Assembly: GCA_002338255.1 (NCBI GenBank)
Contig: DDHX01000028.1
Coordinates: forward strand, 17,618 to 48,750
Direction: 5' to 3'
Length of the DNA: 31,133 nt
From: Ruminococcaceae bacterium UBA1865
Lineage (GTDB): Bacteria > Bacillota > Clostridia > Oscillospirales > Acutalibacteraceae
Shown piece after piece: positions 9,011 through 16,876 of this stretch. Under the pieces are notes generated by a model. It ran no database searches. It saw only the letters and a list, made by a program, of their open reading frames with translations, and was not told where the DNA came from. The first letter of the stretch is position 1, and the number at the start of each line of letters is the position of its first letter. Made by a program: the position numbers and the translations under genes.

Positions 9011-11323
9011 ATGGGAAAAGTAGCAGATACATACTATTGCGTTGACCCATGGAAAATCATTGAAAACGGATTTTCGCCGCAACACGCGATGGTGTCTGAA
9101 TCAATATTTTCACTTGGAAATGAATATACCGGCGTTCGCGGATATTTTGATGAAGGATATTCCGGAAGCCGCCTGACAGGCAGTTATATCAATGGCGTTT
9201 TTGAGGAAAAATCCCTTGAAACAAGCGGATACAAAGGAATCGTGAATACCATGACCTATATGGTAAACACGGTGGATTGGCTCTATACTCGCCTGCAAAT
9301 TGACGGCGAGGTGCTGGACTTGAACGCCGCGGAGTTCCGGGATTTTGTCCGTGTATTGAATTTAAAAACAGGAATTTTAACCCGCTCCTTTGTTTGGTGC
9401 ACCAGAAACGGCAAAGAGGTGGAATTGACTTTTGAACGCTTTTTATCCATGCAGGAGCCGCATTTCGGTGGTCAAAAGATACGGGCGCGGGCGCTGAATT
9501 TTAACGGCAGCCTGAAAGTACAGGCAGGGCTGGATTTTTCACAGCCTCATGTGAATGCGGGTGAAAATCGGTGGAACTGCATTTCAAGCAGGGTCGAAGA
9601 AAATTGCTGTGAAATGGTGGCGCAAACCAAACAGAGCAGGCATAAGGTTTTCTGCCAATGCTGCTTTTCGGGCGATATGGAGCAGATGACTTCAGTACAG
9701 ACGAAGGAAAAAATGAGCATACTGTCCTTTACACTGCCATTAAAACAGGACGAGGAGGCTCAGTTCTCACGTGTTGTACAAATTCTTTCCTGCACGGAAC
9801 AAACAACCGCACCGGAAGAATTTGAGCGTGTTTGCACAGCGAAAGCTGGTGCTCTTTCAGTGACGAACTACGATACGCTGAAAGCAGGCAGTTGCGAATG
9901 GTGGGAACAGACGTGGCAGCGCTCAGACATTCAAATTGATGGCGACGCGGTAAATCAGCAGGGAATCCGGTATTGCATTTTTCAGATGCACCAGACCTAT
10001 CACGGAACGGATACAAAGTCGGTTATCGGAGCAAAAGGCTTGACGGGCGAAGTGTATAACGGCAACACCTTTTGGGATACGGAAACCTATTGCCTGCCGT
10101 TTTATCTTTTCAATAACCCGCAGGCCGCGAAAAAGCTCCTGATGTTTCGGTATGATTCGCTTTCCCAGGCACAGGAGCGTGCAAAAGCATTGGACTGTGA
10201 GGGTGCCTTTTACCCGATTGCCACGATAGACGGCCGGGAATGCTGCAATTTATGGCAGCACGCCAGCTTACAGCTGCAAGCCTCAACCGGAGTAGCCTAT
10301 GGCATTTGGCATTATGTGAATGTGACCAAGGATGAAAATTTTCTTTATGAGTACGGTGTGGAAATCCTTGTTGAAATCTGCCGTATGCTCGCAACCAGAG
10401 GCGACTGGAGTCAGGAAACGGGCAAGTACGGATTTTATGGTGTGATGGGGCCAGATGAGTTCCAAATGATGGTCAATCACAACTGCTACACCAATTTCAT
10501 GGCGAAAAAGACCTTTGAATATACGTTGCAGGCAATTCATCAAATGCAGGAAAAGCCGGATTTTCAAAGCCGGTTCAATGTGCTTTCCATCAGCGCTCAG
10601 GAATGTTCCAACTGGGCGGATATGGCGGAGAATATGGAGATTACCTACGACAAAAAAACCGGAATCTTTGAGCAAAGTGAGGGTTTCTTTACCCTCCCTC
10701 ATATCGATGTGGACAAAATTCCGGTCACGGATTTTCCGCTCTACAGCCATTGGAGCTACGACCATATTTATCGCAATGACATGATCAAACAGCCGGACGT
10801 ACTCATGATGATGTTCCTGTACAATGCATCTTTTACGCAGGAGCAGAAATTAAAGAACTACGCTTATTATGAACCGCGATGTATTCATGAAAGCTCGCTT
10901 TCCCCCTCGGTACATTCCATTTTAGCTTCCGAACTGAAAAAACATCAGGAGGCATATCACTTTTTCGGATTTGCTACGCGCTTGGATTTGGATAATTATA
11001 ACCGCAATTCCGGTGAGGGATTGCACACGACTTCCATCGCGGCGGCGTGGATGAACATTATCTACGGCTTTGGCGGCATGCGCTCCGACGGGGATCTCCT
11101 GTGTTTTCACCCTACCATTCCCAAACAGTGGAAAAGTTACTCCTTTCAGATTATGGTACGGGATGACACTCTCTTTGTAAAAGTAGAGCAGGAAAAACTG
11201 CGGCTTCATATGGAAAACGGTTCGGAGCAACGAATTCGCCTTTATGATAAGGATATCGTAATTGGGCAAGCGGAAGTAGCAGTAGAAATACCCGAACAGT
11301 GGAGGACTGCGGCAGATGAGTAA
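9011..11323 (+). CDS. GH65 family disaccharide phosphorylase (first of two)
   Basis: A 770-residue cytoplasmic protein matching GH65 in length and domain order. The N-terminal beta-sandwich (about 1-270) carries the SLGNEYTGVRGYFDEGYSG motif. A linker leads to an (alpha/alpha)6 barrel with GLTGEVYNGNTFWDTETYCLP (split at Y), then GPDEFQMMVNHNCYTN, and KQPDVLMMMF near the phosphate site. The catalytic acid should be E483 in GPDEF. GH65 phosphorylases (kojibiose, nigerose, trehalose, maltose and related) cleave alpha-glucosides with inversion, giving beta-glucose-1-phosphate. Which linkage this one uses cannot be read here. Beta-phosphoglucomutase lies nearby. It overlaps the next GH65 gene by 8 bases. 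Confidence 0.93.
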   Translation: MGKVADTYYCVDPWKIIENGFSPQHAMVSESIFSLGNEYTGVRGYFDEGYSGSRLTGSYINGVFEEKSLETSGYKGIVNTMTYMVNTVDWLYTRLQIDGEVLDLNAAEFRDFVRVLNLKTGILTRSFVWCTRNGKEVELTFERFLSMQEPHFGGQKIRARALNFNGSLKVQAGLDFSQPHVNAGENRWNCISSRVEENCCEMVAQTKQSRHKVFCQCCFSGDMEQMTSVQTKEKMSILSFTLPLKQDEEAQFSRVVQILSCTEQTTAPEEFERVCTAKAGALSVTNYDTLKAGSCEWWEQTWQRSDIQIDGDAVNQQGIRYCIFQMHQTYHGTDTKSVIGAKGLTGEVYNGNTFWDTETYCLPFYLFNNPQAAKKLLMFRYDSLSQAQERAKALDCEGAFYPIATIDGRECCNLWQHASLQLQASTGVAYGIWHYVNVTKDENFLYEYGVEILVEICRMLATRGDWSQETGKYGFYGVMGPDEFQMMVNHNCYTNFMAKKTFEYTLQAIHQMQEKPDFQSRFNVLSISAQECSNWADMAENMEITYDKKTGIFEQSEGFFTLPHIDVDKIPVTDFPLYSHWSYDHIYRNDMIKQPDVLMMMFLYNASFTQEQKLKNYAYYEPRCIHESSLSPSVHSILASELKKHQEAYHFFGFATRLDLDNYNRNSGEGLHTTSIAAAWMNIIYGFGGMRSDGDLLCFHPTIPKQWKSYSFQIMVRDDTLFVKVEQEKLRLHMENGSEQRIRLYDKDIVIGQAEVAVEIPEQWRTAADE

Positions 11324-13514
11324 CTGGATCATTGACAGCAGCGATTTCAGCGCGGAGAAGGTTGCTGATCTTGGAAATCAATATTTTATCGGCAACGGTT
11401 ACCTTGGCGTTCGCGGAACACTCGAGGAGTATGGCAAAGATCAGTTGGCAGCTGTTAATTTAGCAGGAATCTACGACCGGCACGGCTCGGAGTGGAGGGA
11501 GCCCCTCAACGCCCCGAACGCACTTTTTACATGGGTTGAAATTGATCATAAAGCTTATCAGCTGCCCATTTGTGCTCCGCTTGAGCACCGACAGCAGGTC
11601 GATTTTGAACAAGCTCTGCACAGCCGTAAAACCGTATGGAAAACAGAAAGCGGAATGCTTTGCGTTACCGCACAGCGGTTTGCAAGCATGGCGAACCCGC
11701 ATTTAATCTGTATGGAGTATGTGGTTTCTACAGATTTTTGTACGCACGTGACCTTGCACACGGGAATCGATTGTGATATTTGGGACATTCACGGCCCGCA
11801 CTACGAAAAAACGGAAATGGATGTAAAGGGAGAAGCTCTCACGGTGCTTGCCACAGCAGGGGAAACCAAAGCGCAGGTCGCCGTCAGTGAACTTGTTTTA
11901 TGCGACTTTCATGGGAATCAACGCATTGATTGCAGCGATACCAAAATTCTGCGTGAAATCCAATTTGAGACTGACGGAAAAAGAAGCTATACGTTTTGTA
12001 AATTCATTTCGATTTATACCACGCATGACTGCAGTGATCCGCTGCACGATGCGCTTGCTTGCTCCAATCAATCTGCCAAAACAGGGTATGAGCAGGAAAA
12101 AGCGGCGCATATCGGTAAGTGGTCGGCGCTGTGGGACAATACACGCGTGGAAATTGAGGGCGACAACGCAGCAATGCGGGCGCTGAATTATTCGATTTAC
12201 CATTTGCACTGTATTGCTCCGCGGCATGCGGAAAGTATGTCTATTCCGGCGCGCGGGCTTTCCGGGCAAACCTACAAGGGCGCGGTGTTTTGGGATACGG
12301 AAATGTTCATGCTGCCTTTTTACCTCTACACAGAACCCAAAGTTGCGCGGACCTTGCTGAAGTACCGAATTGACACTCTGCCCGGTGCGCGTGCCAAAGC
12401 AAAGGAATACGGCTATCGGGGTGCGTTTTACGCGTGGGAAAGTCAGGAGGGCGGCTACGACGCCTGTTCCGATTACAATGTAACGGATGTGTTTACCCAA
12501 CGTCCGATGAAAACCTATTTTCGCGATAAACAGGTGCATATCTCCGCGGACGTTGTCTACGGTATTGTACAATATTTAAAGGTGACAGGAGATACATCGT
12601 TGCTTGATGAAGGAGCAGCTGAGGTCATTCTGGAATGTGCAAATTTTTACCGCTCTGCGCTTGTGAAACGCGCGGATTCCGGTCAGTTCGAAATTCACGA
12701 TGTAATCGGGCCGGACGAATACCATGAGCGTGTCAACAATAATGTTTACACCAACCAGATGGCAAAATTCGTGTTCCATGAAGCCGCGGAGCTGATTCGT
12801 AAATTGCAGCGAGGCTGCTGCCCACTGCGTGCAAAGTTGGAAAAGCAATTCGACTTAAACAGTATGCTTCAAAAATTTGAAGAGTCTGAACACCGGCTTT
12901 TTGTGCCGCAGGCAGACAAAGAAACGGGAATCATCGAACAGTTTGACGGCTATTTTAAATTAGAGAATACTTCTGTTGAAGCAGTGCGCGGCCGCCTTTT
13001 AGACAAGCGGGAGTATTGGGGCGGAGCCTACGGCGTTGCTTCCCAGACACAGGTGATTAAACAGGCGGATATTGTCACCATGCTGAATCTCTTTTCTAAA
13101 GAGTACGACAGCAAGACTTTAAAAAGCAACTGGGATTATTACGAACCACGCACGGAGCACGGCTCATCTTTAAGCGCCTGTATGTATGCGATGTCTGCAT
13201 GTCGATTTGGCGAACCAGACCTTGCGTATCCATTTTTTATGCAAAGTGCAACTGCAGATTTAAATGGAGGAGGAAAACAGTGGGCTGGGCTGGTGTATAT
13301 CGGCGGAACCCATCCGGCTGCCTGCGGAGGTGCTTGGCTGACGGCAATACAGGGATTTGCCGGCGTTTCTGACGAAAATGGGGTGATGAAAATACATCCG
13401 CAACTGCCTTCAAAATGGAAACATATGCAATTTAATATCTATTTTCAAGACTGCATTTACTCTGTTGAGATAACGGGTCAAGACTATAAAATAAGCAAGA
13501 AAGACAAAAAATGA
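11316..13514 (+). CDS. GH65 family disaccharide phosphorylase (second of two)
   Basis: A 732-residue GH65 enzyme, clearly diverged from its upstream neighbour and shorter by 38 residues. It has the LGNQYFIGNGYLGVRGTLEE motif near the N-terminus. In the (alpha/alpha)6 barrel it has GLSGQTYKGAVFWDTEMFML, GPDEYHERVNNNVYTN with predicted general acid E468, and VIKQADIVTMLNLF at the phosphate region. The HERVNNN variant differs from FQMMVNHN in the first enzyme, pointing to a different acceptor. The product should be beta-glucose-1-phosphate plus a sugar. The ATG overlaps the end of the first GH65 gene (ATGAGTAA). Its TGA stop lies at the foot of a hairpin shared with the convergent regulator. Confidence 0.93.
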   Translation: MSNWIIDSSDFSAEKVADLGNQYFIGNGYLGVRGTLEEYGKDQLAAVNLAGIYDRHGSEWREPLNAPNALFTWVEIDHKAYQLPICAPLEHRQQVDFEQALHSRKTVWKTESGMLCVTAQRFASMANPHLICMEYVVSTDFCTHVTLHTGIDCDIWDIHGPHYEKTEMDVKGEALTVLATAGETKAQVAVSELVLCDFHGNQRIDCSDTKILREIQFETDGKRSYTFCKFISIYTTHDCSDPLHDALACSNQSAKTGYEQEKAAHIGKWSALWDNTRVEIEGDNAAMRALNYSIYHLHCIAPRHAESMSIPARGLSGQTYKGAVFWDTEMFMLPFYLYTEPKVARTLLKYRIDTLPGARAKAKEYGYRGAFYAWESQEGGYDACSDYNVTDVFTQRPMKTYFRDKQVHISADVVYGIVQYLKVTGDTSLLDEGAAEVILECANFYRSALVKRADSGQFEIHDVIGPDEYHERVNNNVYTNQMAKFVFHEAAELIRKLQRGCCPLRAKLEKQFDLNSMLQKFEESEHRLFVPQADKETGIIEQFDGYFKLENTSVEAVRGRLLDKREYWGGAYGVASQTQVIKQADIVTMLNLFSKEYDSKTLKSNWDYYEPRTEHGSSLSACMYAMSACRFGEPDLAYPFFMQSATADLNGGGKQWAGLVYIGGTHPAACGGAWLTAIQGFAGVSDENGVMKIHPQLPSKWKHMQFNIYFQDCIYSVEITGQDYKISKKDKK

Positions 13515-13532
13515 GACGGGATTTCCCGTCTC
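13513..13532. terminator. Hairpin between convergent operon 1 and LacI gene
   Basis: GAGACGGG / CCCGTCTC, 8-bp perfect arms with an ATTT loop, overlaps the stop codon of the second GH65 gene. Read on the minus strand, the stem is followed by ATTTTTTG, making it an intrinsic terminator for the regulator. On the plus strand the tail (GAATTATATT) is only weakly U-rich. Confidence 0.85.
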
Positions 13533-13535
13533 GAA

Positions 13536-14546
13536 TTATATTCTCTTAACACTTTTTCTCTCAATAAGATGCACCGGTAAGATCTTCTGATTTTCCTCAA
13601 CCGGATTATTTTTCAACCTGCTCATCATAAATTCAACAGCAGCCTTGCCCTTTTCGGCGGCATCCTGATGAATGGTTGTAAGCGTCGGCGAAATCAATTG
13701 GCAAAGAGTCACATCATCAAAACCGACTACGGAAATATCATTTGGAACATCAAGCCCGCTTTCGTGCAGACCGGCGATAATACCGGCGGCAAGAATATCC
13801 GCGGTGGCAAATACGGCTGTAATCTCCTTGCGCGCAGCAATCTGCCTGCTCAGCAGCATATCACTCTGCACATCAAATTCCCCTTGAAAAAGGAATCTGT
13901 CCTGAAACGGAATATGAAATTCCTCAAGCGCCTGCCGGTAGCCGCGCAAACGTTCTTCAACAACGCCGTGATTCCGGATTTGCGGGGAGGCAAAAGCAAT
14001 ATTTCGGTGTCCGTTCTCAATCAAATATTTTGTTGCCAGATAGCCGCCCTTAAAGTCCTCCAGACCGACGTTCTGCATATTGGGATGGTTAATATAGCTG
14101 TCAATCAGGACAACTGGAACATCAACCGTTGACAGCGTATCGAAAAATTCATCTTCAAATAAACCGGTAAAAAACATGCCGTCAATATTCCAGTTACGCA
14201 GAAAACTCAAAAGATCCGTGCTGTCTTCCACCGTGCGCAGCATCAGGTAATAGCCGTTCTCCCGCAGCGTTTCCTCGACAGCACCGATGAAAGCGGAGTG
14301 AAACGGGTCAGCGATGAATCCGCCGGATGCTTTTGGCACAAGGTGATTAATAATACCGATTACTTTGGAGGAATTATTCACAAGCGAACGGGCGGACATA
14401 TTGGGCACATAACCGCTGCGCTTAATGATTTCATTGATTTGCTCAATTGTTTGTGCGGATACGCGGGAGGTTTTCCCGTGGATAACATTTGAAACAGTGG
14501 TATAGCTAACGCCCGCTTCTTTCGCAATATCTTTAATTGTCGTCAT
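13536..14546 (-). CDS. LacI-family repressor (regulator of operon 1)
   Basis: The protein has 336 residues. The N-terminal helix-turn-helix is TTIKDIAKEAGVSYTTVSNV, followed by the hinge NMSARSLV and a periplasmic-binding-like effector domain with the VVGFDDVTLCQLISPTLTTI block and an HLIERKS ending. It binds DNA as a dimer, with an effector sugar releasing it. The gene faces operon 1 and shares its terminal hairpin. Its promoter contains GTTGAACGTTTAAT, a near copy of the operon 1 operator, so autoregulation and control of operon 1 are the simplest reading. The effector is probably an alpha-glucobiose or a breakdown product; this is inference. Confidence 0.93.
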   Translation of the reverse strand: MTTIKDIAKEAGVSYTTVSNVIHGKTSRVSAQTIEQINEIIKRSGYVPNMSARSLVNNSSKVIGIINHLVPKASGGFIADPFHSAFIGAVEETLRENGYYLMLRTVEDSTDLLSFLRNWNIDGMFFTGLFEDEFFDTLSTVDVPVVLIDSYINHPNMQNVGLEDFKGGYLATKYLIENGHRNIAFASPQIRNHGVVEERLRGYRQALEEFHIPFQDRFLFQGEFDVQSDMLLSRQIAARKEITAVFATADILAAGIIAGLHESGLDVPNDISVVGFDDVTLCQLISPTLTTIHQDAAEKGKAAVEFMMSRLKNNPVEENQKILPVHLIERKSVKRI

Positions 14547-14568
14547 AAAATCTACCTTTTTTTATAAA

Positions 14569-14582
14569 GTTGAACGTTTAAT
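14569..14582. promoter_or_regulatory. LacI-family operator in the regulator's own promoter
   Basis: GTTGAACGTTTAAT matches the perfect palindrome at 5597-5610 in 12 of 14 positions. It lies just downstream of the -10 of the minus-strand regulator promoter. It may also affect the divergent phosphoglucomutase gene. Confidence 0.8.
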
Positions 14583-14585
14583 TAT

Positions 14586-14614
14586 ATTTTATATCGTATC
14601 ATATTTTCTATCAA
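14586..14614 (-). promoter_or_regulatory. Promoter of the operon 1 LacI gene
   Basis: On the minus strand, TTGATA (14609-14614), a 17-base spacer and TAAAAT (14586-14591) form a moderately good sigma-A promoter. The operator follows directly. Confidence 0.65.
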
Positions 14615-14628
14615 TGTGCAATCGCTGA

Positions 14629-14650
14629 TTGAAAGCATGATTGCTTTCAA
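14629..14650. repeat. Inverted repeat in the divergent lacI-pgmB intergenic region
   Basis: TTGAAAGC / GCTTTCAA, 8-bp perfect arms with a 6-base spacer, about 70 bases before the phosphoglucomutase start. It could be a protein-binding site for a second regulator. It is not a good catabolite-response element and does not resemble the LacI operators here. Confidence 0.5.
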
Positions 14651-14720
14651 CGCACAGCCATTCAATAATAAAAAATTAATTTTAATTAATTGATAAATCA
14701 AGAAACCGGAGGTAAATTCA

Positions 14721-15374
14721 ATGATAAAAGGGGTCATATTTGATCTTGACGGGGTGCTTGTAGCCACCGATAAACTGCATTATTTGGCGTGGAAACGACT
14801 TGCGCAGGAGCTGGGAATTACAAATTTTACGGAGCAGGACAACGTAAGGCAAAGAGGGGTGAGCCGGATGGCCTCCTTGCAAGTCGTATTAGAAAAATCG
14901 AATCAGCAATACACCGAGCAGGAAAAGGCCGGTTTTGCGGAAAAAAAGAATGAATATTATATCGAATCGCTGACACATTTGACAAAAGAAGCAATTCTGC
15001 CGAACGCGGCTGAAACAGTCGCCCAACTTCGTGAAAAAAAGATTCGGGTCGCGGTGGGTTCGGTAAGCAAAAACGCCCCGATCATTTTACAGCGGACAGG
15101 GCTTTATCCACTGATTGACGAGGTTAGCTGCGGGCTGAATATTACCCGTTCCAAGCCCGACCCGCAGGTTTTTCTTATCGCCGCCGAAAAACTCGCGCTG
15201 AAGCCGGAGGAATGCCTTGTCGTGGAAGATTCCGCCGCCGGAATACAGGCCGCGAAAGCGGCTAAAATGAAGTCCCTTGCCCTCGGGCCCGAAAAAGAAA
15301 ATCCTTTAGCGGATTATCATGCGGCATCTCTTGCCGATCCCAGTATTAACTGGGATATGATATTTGAGCTTTAG
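14721..15374 (+). CDS. pgmB: Beta-phosphoglucomutase (HAD superfamily)
   Basis: This 217-residue enzyme interconverts beta-glucose-1-phosphate and glucose-6-phosphate. Its residues fall at the same numbers as in the well-studied Lactococcus lactis enzyme: nucleophile D8 and acid/base D10 in FDLDGV, T16, H20, G46 and R49 in RGVSR, S52, S114/S116/K117/N118 in GSVSKN, K145 in SKPDP, and E169/D170 in VVEDSAAG. Position 45 is Arg. GGAGGT precedes the ATG. The gene is divergent from the LacI regulator rather than inside operon 1, so it has its own promoter. It supplies the step needed after the two GH65 phosphorylases, and ends in a strong terminator. Confidence 0.96.
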   Translation: MIKGVIFDLDGVLVATDKLHYLAWKRLAQELGITNFTEQDNVRQRGVSRMASLQVVLEKSNQQYTEQEKAGFAEKKNEYYIESLTHLTKEAILPNAAETVAQLREKKIRVAVGSVSKNAPIILQRTGLYPLIDEVSCGLNITRSKPDPQVFLIAAEKLALKPEECLVVEDSAAGIQAAKAAKMKSLALGPEKENPLADYHAASLADPSINWDMIFEL

Positions 15375-15440
15375 CCTGTCTGATTACTATAAATTCAAGA
15401 AGATAAGGCACAGTCCAACTACATCAAAAATGCAATGCAG

Positions 15441-15484
15441 CCTCCTCACTTCTTCCTTTATAGCAGTGAGGAGGATTTTTTTAT
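15441..15484 (+). terminator. Rho-independent terminator after pgmB
   Basis: CCTCCTCACT / AGTGAGGAGG, 10-bp perfect arms, followed by ATTTTTTTATT. Confidence 0.92.
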
Positions 15485-15618
15485 TGGTTTCGTTATTTCT
15501 TCTGTGTTATTGTCGTGTTGTCAATGGCAGGCGAATTTGCTGTTATTTGGAAGTTTTATCAGGGTTTGCTGTAGCGCTGAGCAATATTAACATAATTTTG
15601 GAAAACATCTAAAAAATA
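15485..15618. other. AT-rich gap between pgmB terminator and operon 2 promoter
   Basis: No gene, repeat or RNA is recognised in these 134 bases. An 82-codon frame running across the pgmB terminator has no ribosome site. Confidence 0.5.
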
Positions 15619-15647
15619 TTGACATTTGTTAAAGAGGCGAGTATTAT
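15619..15647 (+). promoter_or_regulatory. Sigma-A promoter of operon 2
   Basis: TTGACA (15619-15624), a 17-base spacer and TATTAT (15642-15647). The first LacI-type operator begins 9 bases after the -10. Confidence 0.85.
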
Positions 15648-15656
15648 AAAAACAAA

Positions 15657-15668
15657 GCAAACGTTTGC
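15657..15668. promoter_or_regulatory. LacI-family operator O1 of operon 2
   Basis: GCAAACGTTTGC is a perfect 12-bp palindrome at the predicted transcription start. It also fits the CcpA catabolite-response consensus except for one base, so binding by either protein is possible. Confidence 0.82.
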
Positions 15669-15774
15669 ACAACTAATATAAAATAATTATAAAAAAACTT
15701 TACTATGTCAAACTAAAATATATAAATAACTTAGAAATATGCTGTTTATATTACCATATTATAAAATATATAAA

Positions 15775-15790
15775 GATAACGTTTGCACAA
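15775..15790. promoter_or_regulatory. Second LacI-family operator O2 of operon 2
   Basis: GATAACGTTTGCACAA shares the right half (ACGTTTGCACAA) exactly with O1, and the 12-base core matches at 10 positions. It lies 118 bp downstream, centre to centre, just before the regulator's start codon. Two operators at this spacing suit looping or roadblock repression. Confidence 0.72.
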
Positions 15791-15804
15791 AGGCGGTAAA
15801 TAAA

Positions 15805-16857
15805 ATGTCAGTTACCATTAAAGATGTTGCCAAAGAGGCCGGTGTATCTCCTTCTACCGTGTCACGGGTTATAAACAAAAAGGGGATGATTTCCGAAGAG
15901 ACACGTGATAATATTCTGCGCATCATGAAAGAGATGAACTATTTTCCGAACAGTACTGCAAGAAGCTTTGTAAACGGCAGTACAGAAGCAATTGCACTGA
16001 TTGTAGATGTGGTGGATGTTCGAGCATATTCCAACAATTTTTTCAACAATAGTGTTTTCGGGATAGAAACGGTGGCGCATACAAGTGGCTACAACCTTAT
16101 TATCACAAATGGCCGGGTTAATACGGAAAATATCAGTTCAGCAGAAAAGCTGGTGTTTGGGAAAAAGGTAGATGGCATTATCCTGCCAGCTTCTATGGTG
16201 AAACGAAGCTTTATTGACAAACTCAAAGAAATCAAGTTTCCCTATGTGATTTTGGGCGAACCCGCTCAGCAGCTATCAGACAGCAGTTGGGTCGATATTA
16301 ACAATATTCAAGGCGGAGAAAGCGCTGCCGAACATTTGCTGAGCAAGGGCTATGAAAAAATTGCATTTTTGTCAAGCGGAGAAAATGATGTTTTCAACAA
16401 AAATCGTATTACCGGGTATTGCCGCGGACTTGCCAATCATGGAGTTTCTGTAAATCAAGATTATATTCGTCATTGCATTCCCAACGCCGATTATGGAATG
16501 AAGGCTATGGAGGAGCTTTTTCTGCAACAAAATAAGCCCAACGCGGTGATTTGCAGTGATTATAATCTGGCATCCGGTGCTTTGCGCGCGGCAAAAAAGA
16601 GTGGTTTTTGTGTGCCACGGGATTTTGGAGTTGTGAGCTTTGATAATTCTCCTGTTGCAGAGCTTTCGGAACCGCCGTTTACTACGGTGGATATTGATAC
16701 CTTCGATTTGGGAGAGCAGGCGGCTAAAATTCTTATTCAGTCGATCCAGGACAAAGAAATGCCGTGCAGGCAAATCTTGATTTCGACAAAAATCATCGCA
16801 AGAGAATCCACGGAAAAAATCGGAGAAGGCTTCCGTGTTACTCAGAATGGAAATTAA
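15805..16857 (+). CDS. LacI-family repressor (leader of operon 2)
   Basis: The protein has 350 residues from the ATG at 15805, which begins MSVTIKDVAKEAGVSPSTVS, the canonical LacI helix-turn-helix. An in-frame ATG 22 codons upstream (15739) is rejected because it would place the second operator inside the gene and has no ribosome site. The hinge is NSTARSFV. The effector domain ends with VVSFDNSPVAELSEPPFTTV. It is the first gene of the transcript it should repress: two GCAAACGTTTGC-type operators lie between promoter and start. The GH13 gene starts 19 bases after its stop. The effector is probably maltose or a maltodextrin, judging only from the neighbours. Confidence 0.93.
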   Translation: MSVTIKDVAKEAGVSPSTVSRVINKKGMISEETRDNILRIMKEMNYFPNSTARSFVNGSTEAIALIVDVVDVRAYSNNFFNNSVFGIETVAHTSGYNLIITNGRVNTENISSAEKLVFGKKVDGIILPASMVKRSFIDKLKEIKFPYVILGEPAQQLSDSSWVDINNIQGGESAAEHLLSKGYEKIAFLSSGENDVFNKNRITGYCRGLANHGVSVNQDYIRHCIPNADYGMKAMEELFLQQNKPNAVICSDYNLASGALRAAKKSGFCVPRDFGVVSFDNSPVAELSEPPFTTVDIDTFDLGEQAAKILIQSIQDKEMPCRQILISTKIIARESTEKIGEGFRVTQNGN

Positions 16858-16876
16858 TCATAAAGGAAGGTGCGCA

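Noticed and set aside
11898..12572. 224-codon minus-strand frame inside the second GH65 gene
   Set aside because: Antisense shadow of a well-supported gene; composition not protein-like.
15364..15612. 82-codon plus-strand frame after pgmB
   Set aside because: Starts inside pgmB and passes through its terminator; no ribosome site.
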